This document shows positions 26,125 to 34,151 of a DNA stretch of 50,468 nt, in pieces. The first letter of the stretch is position 1. Each line of letters starts with the position of its first letter. A program made the translations under genes and the position numbers. This DNA comes from Patescibacteria group bacterium (lineage in GTDB: Bacteria > Patescibacteriota > Minisyncoccia > Phycocordibacterales > UBA9973), in the NCBI GenBank assembly GCA_030916965.1, contig JAUPVQ010000019.1, positions 1 through 50,468 of the forward strand, in the 5' to 3' direction. The notes under the pieces are model-generated. The model was given only the letters and a program-made list of their open reading frames with translations. It did not search any database and was not told the origin of the DNA.

Positions 26125-26133
26125 ATTATACCA
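26125..26133 (-). promoter_or_regulatory. Extended -10 promoter of the micro-protein/EamA/kinase operon
   Basis: Minus-strand TGGTATAAT, then 6 nt, then ATG; nearly identical to the trpS start region. Confidence 0.65.
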
Positions 26134-26145
26134 CAAAAATTAATC

Positions 26146-26874
26146 CTACAATTCTTTTGCACGATTATATGCCGAGCCCATTGCTTGTTCCCAGATTTTT
26201 GCAGCATTTTTTTTGTTAAATACTTTTAATGCCGCTTCGGTAGTGCCACCTTTTGAGGCTACACTTTTAATTAGTGTATCAAGGTCAGTTTGCTCATTTA
26301 CCATCGCAAGACTTCCTTTTATTGTCTGAAATACCATTTTTTTAGCATCACTTTCTTTTAAACCGAGGGCTTTTGCTCCATTTATGTATGATTGAATTGT
26401 GTGGAATACATATGCTGGGCCACTGCCGGCAATTGCTGTTACTTTATTGATACTATCTTCATTGGATAATTCCATACTATCCCCCATCTTATTAAACAAT
26501 TGTTCTGCAAAATTTTTATCATCGTTTGCAACATGTTTGGTAGCATACCAGCCGACGAAACCTTGGTTGATTCGAGCTGGCATGTTGGGCATCGCACGAA
26601 TTATTTTTGTTACTTTTAACTGACTTTTAATTTTTACAATAGTTATACCTGCCATAATAGAAATGACCAGTGTATCTTTTGCTAACTTTAAATTCAAATT
26701 TTTGAAATCTTGTGGTTTGACGGCAAGAATTACAATATCACAACCCTCTGCTTGCTTAATATCATCGTCCTTATCCAATCCTAAAACTGGGAATTTTAGT
26801 TCCTTGAGGTTGTTTATAAGTATAGTACCCATTACCCCGCACCCTATTACTGCAATTTTTTTATTATTTTTCAT
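26146..26874 (-). CDS. proC: Pyrroline-5-carboxylate reductase
   Basis: A 242-residue enzyme. The NADP-binding start IAVIGCGVMGTILINNL, DIVILAVKPQDF, RAMPNMPARINQGFVGWYA, the AIAGSGPAYVFHTIQSY catalytic helix and the C-terminal SKGGTTEAALKVF are all ProC signatures. It reduces pyrroline-5-carboxylate to proline, the last step after ProB and ProA. Last gene of proA-proB-proC, 6 nt after proB. Confidence 0.96.
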   Translation of the reverse strand: MKNNKKIAVIGCGVMGTILINNLKELKFPVLGLDKDDDIKQAEGCDIVILAVKPQDFKNLNLKLAKDTLVISIMAGITIVKIKSQLKVTKIIRAMPNMPARINQGFVGWYATKHVANDDKNFAEQLFNKMGDSMELSNEDSINKVTAIAGSGPAYVFHTIQSYINGAKALGLKESDAKKMVFQTIKGSLAMVNEQTDLDTLIKSVASKGGTTEAALKVFNKKNAAKIWEQAMGSAYNRAKEL

Positions 26875-26880
26875 AAATTA

Positions 26881-27951
26881 TTATAATATAAACATATTAT
26901 CTGTATGTATAAGTTGTTTGTCTTTAATATCACTTGAACCGATTAATTCTAGGATCTCATCATGTGAGTAATCAACAATTCCAAAAGCAATACCTTGCGA
27001 ATTTTTATCAATAACCTCAATCACTTGCCCTTTTTGGAATTTTCCAAAGATTCTCTTCACCCCAACAGCAAGAAGACTCATACCACTCTTCAATGCCTTT
27101 ACAGCACCATCATCAACCTCAATACTACCAGCCGAGTTCTTTGCTACAAGTATCCACCGATCACGATTCGAAACTTTGTCATCAATCTTTCGGGCATGAA
27201 ATAATGTTCCGATTTCATCCCCAGCTAATGCTTTGTCGATATTGCCCGCGACTAATCCATTTACAATCCGTGTTTCTATACCAATTACGCTTGCAATACG
27301 CGCCACCTTAAGCTTGGAGAGCATTCCACCCGTACTATTCTCTGCAATATCTCGAGAGCAATATTGGAAAATTTCTTCTGTAATATTTTCTACCTCTGGA
27401 ATAAATTTTGCGAGAGGATTACTAGATGGATCACCTGTATACAAACCATCTGTATTTGTAATCAGAAATAATTTCTTTGCCCCTAATGAAATAGCCAAGT
27501 CGCATGCAAGAGGATCATTACCATCGAAGCTCCAGCTAGAGCCAAATACAAGCACATCATTTTCGTTGACTATTGGCAGTATTCCACGTTCAAACATCTC
27601 GTTGAATGTCTCTTGTAGGTTTAGGAACTGCTCTCTTTTGGCAATATATGGCTTAGTTAGTAGGATTTCAGCGATAGTAACTCCAAGTTTATTAGCACTC
27701 TGCATATAATGATTAAATAGAAGTGGCTGGCCGACACTTGATGCAATTTTTGTACTAACTTTTTCATCCTTCAGATATATACGACCAAGTCTTGCTGCGC
27801 CTGAGCTCACAATCAGTACGTAGTGTCCACCTTCCATTATTTTCTTTGCTGATTTTAAAATTTCGGACATCAATTCATCTCGAACAGCACCTTTGTCATC
27901 GACAAGTGTGTTTGTACCAATTTTCAAAATATATAAATCTTTTTCTTGCAT
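26881..27951 (-). CDS. proB: Glutamate 5-kinase with PUA domain
   Basis: The protein has 356 residues from the ATG at 27951; the frame is open further upstream, but that part overlaps proA and is not ProB-like. The kinase domain has YILKIGTNTLVDDKG, IVSSGAARLG, IVNENDVLVFGSSWSFDGNDPLACDLAISLGAKKLFLITNTDGLY and GTGGM-like ENSTGGMLSKLKVA. The C-terminal PUA domain runs from about residue 265. It phosphorylates glutamate and is usually feedback-inhibited by proline. Confidence 0.96.
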   Translation of the reverse strand: MQEKDLYILKIGTNTLVDDKGAVRDELMSEILKSAKKIMEGGHYVLIVSSGAARLGRIYLKDEKVSTKIASSVGQPLLFNHYMQSANKLGVTIAEILLTKPYIAKREQFLNLQETFNEMFERGILPIVNENDVLVFGSSWSFDGNDPLACDLAISLGAKKLFLITNTDGLYTGDPSSNPLAKFIPEVENITEEIFQYCSRDIAENSTGGMLSKLKVARIASVIGIETRIVNGLVAGNIDKALAGDEIGTLFHARKIDDKVSNRDRWILVAKNSAGSIEVDDGAVKALKSGMSLLAVGVKRIFGKFQKGQVIEVIDKNSQGIAFGIVDYSHDEILELIGSSDIKDKQLIHTDNMFIL

Positions 27952-27956
27952 ATAAA

Positions 27957-29198
27957 TTATTTGCGAATATGACCATCTCCTGTCACTACATACTTGGTCA
28001 CAGTCATGTCTTCGAGTCCCATGGGGCCACGCATGTGTATACGGCATGTACTGATACCTATTTCCCCTCCAAGTCCAAATTGTTCGCCATCTGTAAGGCG
28101 GTTGGATGCATTTACAAGTACTACTGCACTATCTACATCATCTTGGAAGTTTTTGGTAGTCTCGTTATTTTCACTTACTATTGAGTCTGTTAGACTTGAG
28201 CTGTATTTACTTATGTGCGCAATAGCCTCTTCGTACGAATCAACAATTTTAATACTAACTTTTAAATCCAAGTATTCTTCATCCCAATCATCCTCGGCTG
28301 CAAGTTTGCATTTGTCGGAATACTTACAGACCTTTTCATCACCCATTACTTCTACATTTTTCTCAAACAATTTTTCAAGCATTTTTGGCATTACACTATC
28401 GGCAATATCTTTGTGCACCAACACTGTCTCCACAGAGTTACATGTAGCCGGATTTGATGTCTTGGCATTTATTACTATAGCAATTGCTTTCTCTACATCT
28501 GCGTCGCGGTCAATATATGCGTGGCATAGTCCGCGTGCATGTTTGATTACTGGGACTTTTGAATGCTCTGTTACGGAATCAATCAATTCCTTCCTACCGC
28601 GAGGAATAACAAGATCAATATATTGATCTAGGACTATAAGCTCATTGATTGCTTCATGGCGTCTGTCTTCAAGTTGTTGTACACCATCCTTTGGAAGGCC
28701 TGCTTCAACAAGAGCTTGCTCAATATATGAGAGCAAAATATTATTTGAGTGAAGTGCCTCTTTGCCTCCACGAACTATTGCTACGTTTCCACTTTTGATA
28801 CAAAGTGCCGCTACGTCTACTATCACATTTGGTCGTGACTCAAAGATACACACAATTACCCCGATAGGCGCTCGTACACGCGAAATTCTCAGGCCATCTT
28901 CTCGAGTATGCTCGTTGACTACTACTCCCACTGGATCAGGTATTGGCACAAGAGCTCCTATCGCCGATACAATACCGGCAAGTCCTGCCTCGGACAGTGT
29001 GAGGCGCTTCTTCATAGCTGGGGTTATATTTTCATTTTCTTTCAAGTCTTTCGCATTTTCAGAGATAATCAAGTCACGATTTTTTTCAATCAATGTTGCT
29101 AGGATCTTCAGAAAAGTATTCTTCTGTTCTGTTGTAGCCTTTCTCATTAAATGTGAGGCATTCTTGGCATATTTAGCTTGTTCAACAACAGTTTTCAT
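27957..29198 (-). CDS. proA: Gamma-glutamyl phosphate reductase
   Basis: The protein has 413 residues from the ATG at 29198, preferred over upstream ATGs at 29234 and 29210 because a -10 element lies between. It is an aldehyde-dehydrogenase-fold enzyme with RAPIGVIVCIFESRPNVIVDVAALCIKSGN, VIPRGRKELIDSV, the catalytic cysteine in NPATCNSVETVLVH and the C-terminal HMRGPMGLEDMTVTKYVV. It reduces gamma-glutamyl phosphate to the semialdehyde. It leads the proline operon, divergent from the agmatinase gene. Confidence 0.96.
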   Translation of the reverse strand: MKTVVEQAKYAKNASHLMRKATTEQKNTFLKILATLIEKNRDLIISENAKDLKENENITPAMKKRLTLSEAGLAGIVSAIGALVPIPDPVGVVVNEHTREDGLRISRVRAPIGVIVCIFESRPNVIVDVAALCIKSGNVAIVRGGKEALHSNNILLSYIEQALVEAGLPKDGVQQLEDRRHEAINELIVLDQYIDLVIPRGRKELIDSVTEHSKVPVIKHARGLCHAYIDRDADVEKAIAIVINAKTSNPATCNSVETVLVHKDIADSVMPKMLEKLFEKNVEVMGDEKVCKYSDKCKLAAEDDWDEEYLDLKVSIKIVDSYEEAIAHISKYSSSLTDSIVSENNETTKNFQDDVDSAVVLVNASNRLTDGEQFGLGGEIGISTCRIHMRGPMGLEDMTVTKYVVTGDGHIRK

Positions 29199-29205
29199 AT
29201 AGACA

Positions 29206-29214
29206 AACATACCA
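29206..29214 (-). promoter_or_regulatory. Extended -10 promoter of proA
   Basis: Minus-strand TGGTATGTT, 7 nt before the ATG at 29198. Confidence 0.5.
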
Positions 29215-29261
29215 TAAAATATAGGTAAAATCAAAAAATTAATTGCTAAAATAGTTTAATT

Positions 29262-29270
29262 TGCTATGAT
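29262..29270 (+). promoter_or_regulatory. Extended -10 promoter of the agmatinase gene
   Basis: TGCTATGAT (-10 hexamer 29265-29270), 7 nt before the ATG at 29278. The in-frame ATG at 29266 is part of the hexamer itself. Confidence 0.6.
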
Positions 29271-29277
29271 ACTCTCT

Positions 29278-30171
29278 ATGATAGATACAATAATAAATCA
29301 AAAGAAAAATACAAAGAATGCAGATGTGGTCATCCTTTCTGCCTGCTACGAAAAAACTGCTTCTAGTCGCAAAGGTACTGCAAGTGGCCCAAAGGCAATA
29401 TTAAAAATGCTAGATAGTAAATTGGAGCTTTTTGATCGCAAGTATCAAAATAAGCCCTCAGATTTTATTAAAATTGCTGAAAAGGATTTAGGTAATATCA
29501 GTTCACTTACACCCAAAAAAGCACTAGAGAAAATTTCAAATGAAAGTGCTAAACTCCTTGATCAAAATAAATTTGTTTTCCTTCTTGGTGGCGAGCACTC
29601 TGTATCTCTTGGGTTGCTTACAGCATTGTCTAAAAAGTATGATCCAAAGGATGTCACAGTGCTCCAAATAGATGCGCATTGTGACTTACGCAATGACGAT
29701 TCCGATTATAGTGATGATCCCACAAATCTAGCGCATTCATGCGTACTGCGCCGTACTCATGAGCTTGGCTACAACCTAGTACAAGTAGGTATACGCACAT
29801 ATGCCAAAATGGAGTACGATTATTTCACTAAAAATAAAAAAACCATTACCACATTTGAATTTGGTAATGGCAACAAAATTCCAACTATTTCAGAAATCCT
29901 TAAATCTATCAAGACTAAATATGTATATATTACTATTGATGTAGACGGATTTGACCCGAGCTTCATGCCTGGTACTGGTACACCAGTCCAAGGAGGCCTT
30001 GAATGGTGGTATGGTGTAGAACTACTTGATAAAGTTAGTAGCACAAAAGAATTAATTGGTGCCGATATAGTAGAAGTATCTCCACAAAAAGAAACAGTTC
30101 TAACAGAATACGGATCTGCACAACTACTCTACAGTATAATAGCCAACAAATTTAAAAATAAATTGAAATAG
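29278..30171 (+). CDS. speB: Agmatinase / arginase family ureohydrolase
   Basis: The protein has 297 residues from the ATG at 29278; the upstream ATG at 29266 lies in the promoter. Manganese ligands are visible in GGEHS, DAHCD and DVDGFDPSFMPGTGTP, and ADIVEVSP is the typical late strand. An AHSCVLRR loop lines the active site. The enzyme is expected to split agmatine into putrescine and urea. Arginase or another ureohydrolase is possible, but an arginine decarboxylase gene 2.5 kb away favours agmatinase. Confidence 0.87.
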   Translation: MIDTIINQKKNTKNADVVILSACYEKTASSRKGTASGPKAILKMLDSKLELFDRKYQNKPSDFIKIAEKDLGNISSLTPKKALEKISNESAKLLDQNKFVFLLGGEHSVSLGLLTALSKKYDPKDVTVLQIDAHCDLRNDDSDYSDDPTNLAHSCVLRRTHELGYNLVQVGIRTYAKMEYDYFTKNKKTITTFEFGNGNKIPTISEILKSIKTKYVYITIDVDGFDPSFMPGTGTPVQGGLEWWYGVELLDKVSSTKELIGADIVEVSPQKETVLTEYGSAQLLYSIIANKFKNKLK

Positions 30172-30181
30172 TAACTAGTAA

Positions 30182-30211
30182 AAAAAGCCCTGATTGATTT
30201 CAGGGCTTTTT
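30182..30211. terminator. Bidirectional terminator
   Basis: A perfect 12-bp stem (AAAAAGCCCTGA and complement), 6-nt loop, between the converging agmatinase and orphan genes. Confidence 0.88.
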
Positions 30212-30217
30212 AAAACT

Positions 30218-30742
30218 TTACCGATAATTATAATAATTATCTGACGACCTACCAAAGAAGTAACCATAATCAAAATCTTCCATCTTCTCTTCCCAGTCAG
30301 GATATGAATTATGATCTACAATTATTCCTAAATGCATGTTCTTTAATTCCCATGCTCTCTTTTTTGAATAACTATTAATATCTATAAAATTGGCGTGAGG
30401 AAAGGTGCCAGCATTAGGATTTTCTCCATGATATTTTCTTCCCGCAAGAGTATAATACCCAAGATCAAACAAAATTTTTGAAGTAATACGAGAATTTTCC
30501 ATTATTTCACTAAAAATAGATTTAGATTCTAAATGATCTTTGGTAAAAGTATGATAAGAATACATCAATAATATTGCTGCTTGTAATTCGGCAGAAAATA
30601 ACTTTATATGCATTTTCACCTCTATTAAACCATTTTTGAACAAACGACTAAATAGTTCCATTAAATCGCTTGGTGCAGTAAGTCCAGCTTCAGGTATCTT
30701 CATAGAATTACTAATCATGTTTTTTCCAAATACAACTTTCAA
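30218..30742 (-). CDS. Orphan protein, probable 3' part of a frameshifted gene
   Basis: Starting from TTG at 30742 this gives 174 residues; the first ATG is at 30718. No ATG or GTG lies upstream in frame, yet the frame stays open to about 30832 and encodes plausible protein (LSEIGFNDEVIKSIDW). The 50-residue frame just upstream ends exactly where this one becomes open. Adding one A to the plus-strand AAA at 30828-30830 would fuse both into a 253-residue protein. Content is mixed alpha with aromatic C-terminus (FDYGYFFGRSSDNYYNYR). No family recognised. Confidence 0.5.
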   Translation of the reverse strand: MKVVFGKNMISNSMKIPEAGLTAPSDLMELFSRLFKNGLIEVKMHIKLFSAELQAAILLMYSYHTFTKDHLESKSIFSEIMENSRITSKILFDLGYYTLAGRKYHGENPNAGTFPHANFIDINSYSKKRAWELKNMHLGIIVDHNSYPDWEEKMEDFDYGYFFGRSSDNYYNYR

Positions 30743-30825
30743 AAAATAGAATTTTGTTCTACTTGATTGTTTGTTCCAATCGATAGATTTAATTACTTCA
30801 TCATTAAAACCTATTTCAGATAATT

Positions 30826-30978
30826 TTAAATTTCAATTTTGGTAATATCTTTTGTTTCTTCCAGAATTTTTGCCAATTTTTTTTTAGGACGACGAGCTAG
30901 GTTCCATTTTTCAAATTTACTTATAAAAACCATTTGTTCGAAAGTAAAATTTTTTCCTCGAAAGATTTTTATATTCAT
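30826..30978 (-). pseudogene. 50-codon frame, probable 5' part of the frameshifted orphan
   Basis: Encodes 50 residues from the ATG at 30978, with a basic stretch (LARRPKKKLAKILEE) read through an A9 run at about 30872-30880. It follows the hairpin/boxA-like leader closely, so this ATG is the expected gene start. Either it is an independent small gene or, more likely, the N-terminus of the downstream frame. Confidence 0.5.
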
Positions 30979-30994
30979 TTTACTTGATATTTAA

Positions 30995-31022
30995 TTGTTA
31001 AAGAACTTAAAAAGAGAAGTTC
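30995..31022 (-). promoter_or_regulatory. Hairpin plus boxA-like element (copy A)
   Basis: Minus strand: stem GAACTT/AAGTTC (31017-31022 with 31003-31008) followed directly by GTTCTTTAACAA, which matches the rRNA antitermination boxA (GCTCTTTAACA). The split orphan's ATG is 17 nt further on. Confidence 0.55.
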
Positions 31023-31118
31023 AGATACTCTTTGCAAATGTTGTTGAAGTGAGATTTGCCATCTCCTTGTTGATTCAGACACCTTGTGCCCGAAGCAACG
31101 ATTTTTTATTTTACACAT

Positions 31119-31143
31119 AAAAAATGGCGACATTTGAGGTCGC
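31119..31143 (-). terminator. Terminator-like hairpin in leader copy A
   Basis: Stem GCGAC/GTCGC (31139-31143 with 31127-31131), loop of 7, then T6 at 31119-31124 on the minus strand. It lies between the micro-ORF and the gene, so it would be an attenuator or the end of a short RNA. Confidence 0.6.
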
Positions 31144-31176
31144 TTTTTGAAAATTCGTATTAGAATTTAGGAGATT

Positions 31177-31269
31177 TTATATGTATACACAAATACTCTC
31201 AAGCGCCCTCAAATTGTGAGTTCGCTCTCGTCGGTTGCTTATTTGTATTTGTGCATGAATGTGATTCAT
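31177..31269 (-). CDS. Leader micro-ORF, copy A (30 codons)
   Basis: Encodes MNHIHAQIQISN, then RRERTHNLRALESICVYI. ATG is 6 nt after the -10, so it would be leaderless. Copy B encodes an alignable 27-residue peptide sharing QIQ and THNLRxLESxCV. The two indels between copies are 3 and 6 nt, so frame is kept. The two substitutions in the shared part change amino acids, so RNA structure rather than peptide may be what is conserved. Confidence 0.4.
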   Translation of the reverse strand: MNHIHAQIQISNRRERTHNLRALESICVYI

Positions 31270-31275
31270 AATTTA

Positions 31276-31323
31276 TATATAACACTTGCCAAATTGCAAG
31301 TCAATGTTTTAATATGTGGATAA
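31276..31323 (-). promoter_or_regulatory. Promoter, operator-like dyad and DnaA box, copy A
   Basis: Minus strand: TTATCCACA (31315-31323), 10 nt, TTGACT (31299-31304), 17 nt ending TGT, TATATA (31276-31281). An ACTTGC-N6-GCAAGT dyad (31284-31301) fills the spacer and overlaps the -35, a classic operator position. Confidence 0.7.
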
Positions 31324-31325
31324 CC

Positions 31326-31586
31326 TTATTTAGCTAATTTTATCTTGAGTTGCTTTTCAAATGCTGTATAAATAATTTGTATTTTATCCTCTACCTTATC
31401 AAGCCGACGTTCGTGGTTTACCTCTATTTTACTGAGCCTAAAATCAATTTTATCTAATCTTTCCTCCAGTATCTTAACATCATCTTTTGTTGCCATCCTA
31501 GATTCAATACCGTTAAACCCCTTAGCTACCATAATAGCTAAGTCATCAATAGTCATTTTCTTTGATTTTTTTACCTCTTTCTTCAT
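31326..31586 (-). CDS. Small coiled-coil protein
   Basis: An 86-residue, highly charged protein with a lysine-rich start (MKKEVKKSKK) and a heptad region from about residue 20 to 80 (RMATKDDVKILEERLDKIDFRLSKIEV). There is no membrane segment. Similar short coiled-coil proteins occur in many Parcubacteria; function unknown. It has its own TATAAT 8 nt before the ATG, although it follows the DHS-like gene by 42 nt. Confidence 0.65.
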   Translation of the reverse strand: MKKEVKKSKKMTIDDLAIMVAKGFNGIESRMATKDDVKILEERLDKIDFRLSKIEVNHERRLDKVEDKIQIIYTAFEKQLKIKLAK

Positions 31587-31594
31587 ATTTTTAC

Positions 31595-31600
31595 ATTATA
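31595..31600 (-). promoter_or_regulatory. -10 element of the coiled-coil gene
   Basis: Minus-strand TATAAT, 8 nt before the ATG at 31586, predicting a leaderless transcript. Confidence 0.5.
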
Positions 31601-31628
31601 CTACAACCAAATTTCTACGCAAATTAAA

Positions 31629-32645
31629 TTATATGTATTTTGCGATCAAATTGTTGGCTTCTTCGGGATTTGCCTTCATTTCTAGTAGTGCCTGTAGCAT
31701 CAATGGCGCTACTATTGTCGCGTCTGATTCCACTACGAACATTGGAGTGTCTTGAGTGAGTTTGTCCCAAGTTATTTTCTCGTTTGGAGTGGCACCACTG
31801 TATGATCCGTATGATGTTGTAGAGTCCGAGATTTGGCAGAAGTATGCCCATGGCTTGGCAGGCAATTCCATATCGTATTTAAGTGATGGCACTACACAGA
31901 TTGGGAAATCTCCGGCAATACCTCCTCCAATTTGGAAGAATCCAATCCCCTTACCTTCCGACAATCTCTGATATTGGTCGTACAATTCTCCCATATATTC
32001 AACACCACTTTTTGCAATCGATGCACTAGCATCACCATGCTTTACGTGTGAAGCAAATATATTTCCGAAAGTAGAATCCTCGTATCCTGGTACAACGATT
32101 GGTATATTGTTTTGTGCTGCTGCAAGTAGCCAACATTCATCGGCATTACCCTGATGCTTTTCTTTATCAATCATTTGGATTAAGTCATAAAAATATTCAT
32201 GCCAGAATCGGCGTGTGCCATTCCTAGTAGCTTCTTCCCACATTGGGACAATATGCTTCTCTACAGCACGAAATGCTTCATCTTCGGGAATACTTGTATC
32301 GGTAACACGGCGCATTCTGTCTTCCAAGATTTTTGTATCATCTTCTTTTGTAAAATAACGGTAATCAGGGAAATCTTTGTAATGATTGTGAGCAACAAGG
32401 CGGAATAGTGATTCCTCTAAGTTGGCACCTGTTACAGACATACCATGAATAAGTCCTGCTCTTATTGCTGGAGCAAGAGTAATACCAAGCTGTGCGCTAG
32501 ACATTGCACCTGCAACTGCCCAGAACATCTTGCCACCTCCCTCTATATGGCGCCAGTACGCAATGAGTGCGTCGCGAGTAGCGCGAGCATTGAAGTTCTT
32601 GTAATTCTTTAGCACAAATTCTAATGTAGATAAATTGTTATTCAT
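31629..32645 (-). CDS. Deoxyhypusine synthase-like protein (possible homospermidine synthase)
   Basis: A 338-residue NAD-dependent deoxyhypusine-synthase fold. Motifs: MFWAVAGAMSSAQLGITLAPAIRAGLIHGMSVTGANLEESLF near the start, IVVPGYEDSTFGN, FQIGGGIAGDFPICVVPSL and SYSGATPNEKITWDKL, whose last Lys aligns with the catalytic lysine of eukaryotic DHS. Bacteria have no eIF5A, and bacterial homologues of this family are known to make homospermidine from putrescine in some species. Co-transcribed with the arginine decarboxylase (23 nt gap), so a role in polyamine synthesis is well supported; the exact product is inference. Confidence 0.87.
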   Translation of the reverse strand: MNNNLSTLEFVLKNYKNFNARATRDALIAYWRHIEGGGKMFWAVAGAMSSAQLGITLAPAIRAGLIHGMSVTGANLEESLFRLVAHNHYKDFPDYRYFTKEDDTKILEDRMRRVTDTSIPEDEAFRAVEKHIVPMWEEATRNGTRRFWHEYFYDLIQMIDKEKHQGNADECWLLAAAQNNIPIVVPGYEDSTFGNIFASHVKHGDASASIAKSGVEYMGELYDQYQRLSEGKGIGFFQIGGGIAGDFPICVVPSLKYDMELPAKPWAYFCQISDSTTSYGSYSGATPNEKITWDKLTQDTPMFVVESDATIVAPLMLQALLEMKANPEEANNLIAKYI

Positions 32646-32668
32646 AATTTTATTTTAGCATTTAATAA

Positions 32669-34051
32669 TTACCAACCAAAGTTTTTACCAACTTCATCTG
32701 GTGTTTCCCGTTTACGAGCTACCACAATATGCCCATTCTCCGCAATAATCTTTAGAGGTGATGAGAGCATACAGTGATGCGCCGCTAGAGGATCTTGATA
32801 TGCACCTGTATCCATCACCGCAATATACATTGGATCTTGGCTTTTGTTCATATCATAATCTGGCAATGTAACATACCCATTTACTCCAGTATATATATCA
32901 TCTGAATCACAAGAAGATCCCGCTAGCCACACATCTTCGAGCTTGTCGTCGTGCTTGCTATTGAGCGGTATTACTGACCACTTCTGCCCTATTGCCCAAG
33001 TATCGAGCAAGTCGTTCATGAAGCTACCATCTATGACATACCATTTCTTTGCATCAGCTTTTTTATTTGCAATTTTCTTTGTATCAATAATTTTAAAGAC
33101 TGTAACTTGTGCTGGTGCGACAATGTAGCGACCCCATTCACAAATCAAGTTTGGGTGTGGCATGCCACGCTTCTCACTTTCTTTCTTTACAAGGGTAAAT
33201 ATTCTTTCCATCAATTTCTCGATTGGGTAGCTACGATTGCGAGTATAAGGAATCGGCATACCTCCACCAATATCGATTGTATCAAGAGATGGATTCTTTT
33301 CCTTTACTTTGAAATATACATCGAGCGCGTATTTAATTGGACCCAAAACATCCGACAGTTTCTCAATTTGTGACCCTATGTGATAGTGCAAAATTTTAAG
33401 ATTTTTGAAACTTCCCATTTCGATAATTTCTTTTGCAGAGAATCCGAAGCGATCGATTGGCTTGTTCCAATACGAGGCAGCCTTGATAGGCATGTCGAGT
33501 CGGATACCTACATCATATTTAGAGTGCTGGAGGAATTTGAGCTCGTTTGGTCCTTCAATAAGAGGGAAAATTTTAACTCCTTTGTGTTGCAAGTCGTCAA
33601 TTAAGTTGATATATTTGTCAGTTTTTGGCCCTGAGCAAAGTATACGAATATTTGGATTAAATGATTCTTGCTCGAGCATACGCTTCACAAGCCAAAGGTC
33701 GTTGAAAGATGAAGTTTCCAAATGCGCACCTTCACCGACAAGTGCCATAACTACCTCCTTGTTCTGATTCACTTTCATTGGGTAGTGATATAGAAATTTG
33801 CCTTTGTAGCCAACTTTCTTTGATAAGTGAGTAGTAAGGTCTAGGAAGTCCTCTAGGCGCTCTTCAATAATAAAAGGAAAGAGGATCTCAAGTGATGTCC
33901 CCATTTTGTCCGCCAAGTAGCGGATATTATAAATATTGTTCCCCTCTTTTACTACCAAGTCGCCGTCCTTGTTGAAATCGAAATACTGAGTATTGTACTC
34001 TGTGGCTCCAAGCTTCCAAAGCTTGCGTGAACTCACTGATTTTTTAGTCAT
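32669..34051 (-). CDS. Arginine decarboxylase-like PLP enzyme
   Basis: A 460-residue fold-III decarboxylase. The PLP lysine is in HYPMKVNQNKEVV, the glycine/histidine part in LHYHIGSQIEKLSDV, IDIGGGMPIPY binds phosphate, and GSSCDSDDIYTG carries the active-site cysteine; MDTGAYQD is the late motif. The closest family is biosynthetic arginine decarboxylase (SpeA), usually about 630 residues; this one lacks the inserted helical and C-terminal extensions. Diaminopimelate- or carboxynorspermidine-type activity is less likely given YPMKVNQ and the agmatinase nearby. Confidence 0.82.
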   Translation of the reverse strand: MTKKSVSSRKLWKLGATEYNTQYFDFNKDGDLVVKEGNNIYNIRYLADKMGTSLEILFPFIIEERLEDFLDLTTHLSKKVGYKGKFLYHYPMKVNQNKEVVMALVGEGAHLETSSFNDLWLVKRMLEQESFNPNIRILCSGPKTDKYINLIDDLQHKGVKIFPLIEGPNELKFLQHSKYDVGIRLDMPIKAASYWNKPIDRFGFSAKEIIEMGSFKNLKILHYHIGSQIEKLSDVLGPIKYALDVYFKVKEKNPSLDTIDIGGGMPIPYTRNRSYPIEKLMERIFTLVKKESEKRGMPHPNLICEWGRYIVAPAQVTVFKIIDTKKIANKKADAKKWYVIDGSFMNDLLDTWAIGQKWSVIPLNSKHDDKLEDVWLAGSSCDSDDIYTGVNGYVTLPDYDMNKSQDPMYIAVMDTGAYQDPLAAHHCMLSSPLKIIAENGHIVVARKRETPDEVGKNFGW

Positions 34052-34099
34052 TTCTTAAAAAATAGAGAGAATGCGTATTGCACGGCTCTATAAAAAATA

Positions 34100-34128
34100 T
34101 TAATAAGTATATAATAGCATAATGTCAA
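34100..34128 (-). promoter_or_regulatory. Promoter of the arginine decarboxylase operon
   Basis: Minus-strand TTGACA (34123-34128), 17 nt, TATTAA (34100-34105). The predicted leader is about 40 nt, longer than at most genes here. Confidence 0.6.
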
Positions 34129-34151
34129 TATATGTAAAGGGTTAAATAAAG

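Larger units (their letters stand above)
31119..31269 (-). ncRNA. Predicted ~150-nt structured leader RNA (copy A)
   Basis: Runs from the promoter's predicted start to the terminator. Pairings: ATGAAT/ATTCAT over the first codons (31255-31269), a 9-bp CACAAATAC/GTATTTGTG stem (31188-31196 with 31245-31253), AAATTC/GAATTT, then the terminator stem. Most pairings recur in copy B with compensating changes. Could act as leader, small RNA or both. Confidence 0.5.
30990..31323 (-). repeat. Regulatory leader repeat, copy A
   Basis: The non-coding stretch upstream of the split orphan. It holds, in transcription order, a DnaA-box-like site, promoter with operator-like dyad, micro-ORF, terminator-like hairpin, a copy-specific segment (about 31023-31118) and a hairpin with boxA-like sequence. 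It is a direct repeat of copy B at 35639-35874; 49 nt (31133-31181 and 35693-35741) are identical and the promoter part differs at few positions. Confidence 0.85.

Noticed and set aside
31119-31323. Leader repeat considered as tmRNA, 6S RNA or RNase P RNA
   Set aside because: No tRNA-like acceptor/T-arm, no 6S-like single long bulged hairpin and no RNase P core motifs; two copies with promoters before genes fit a leader better.
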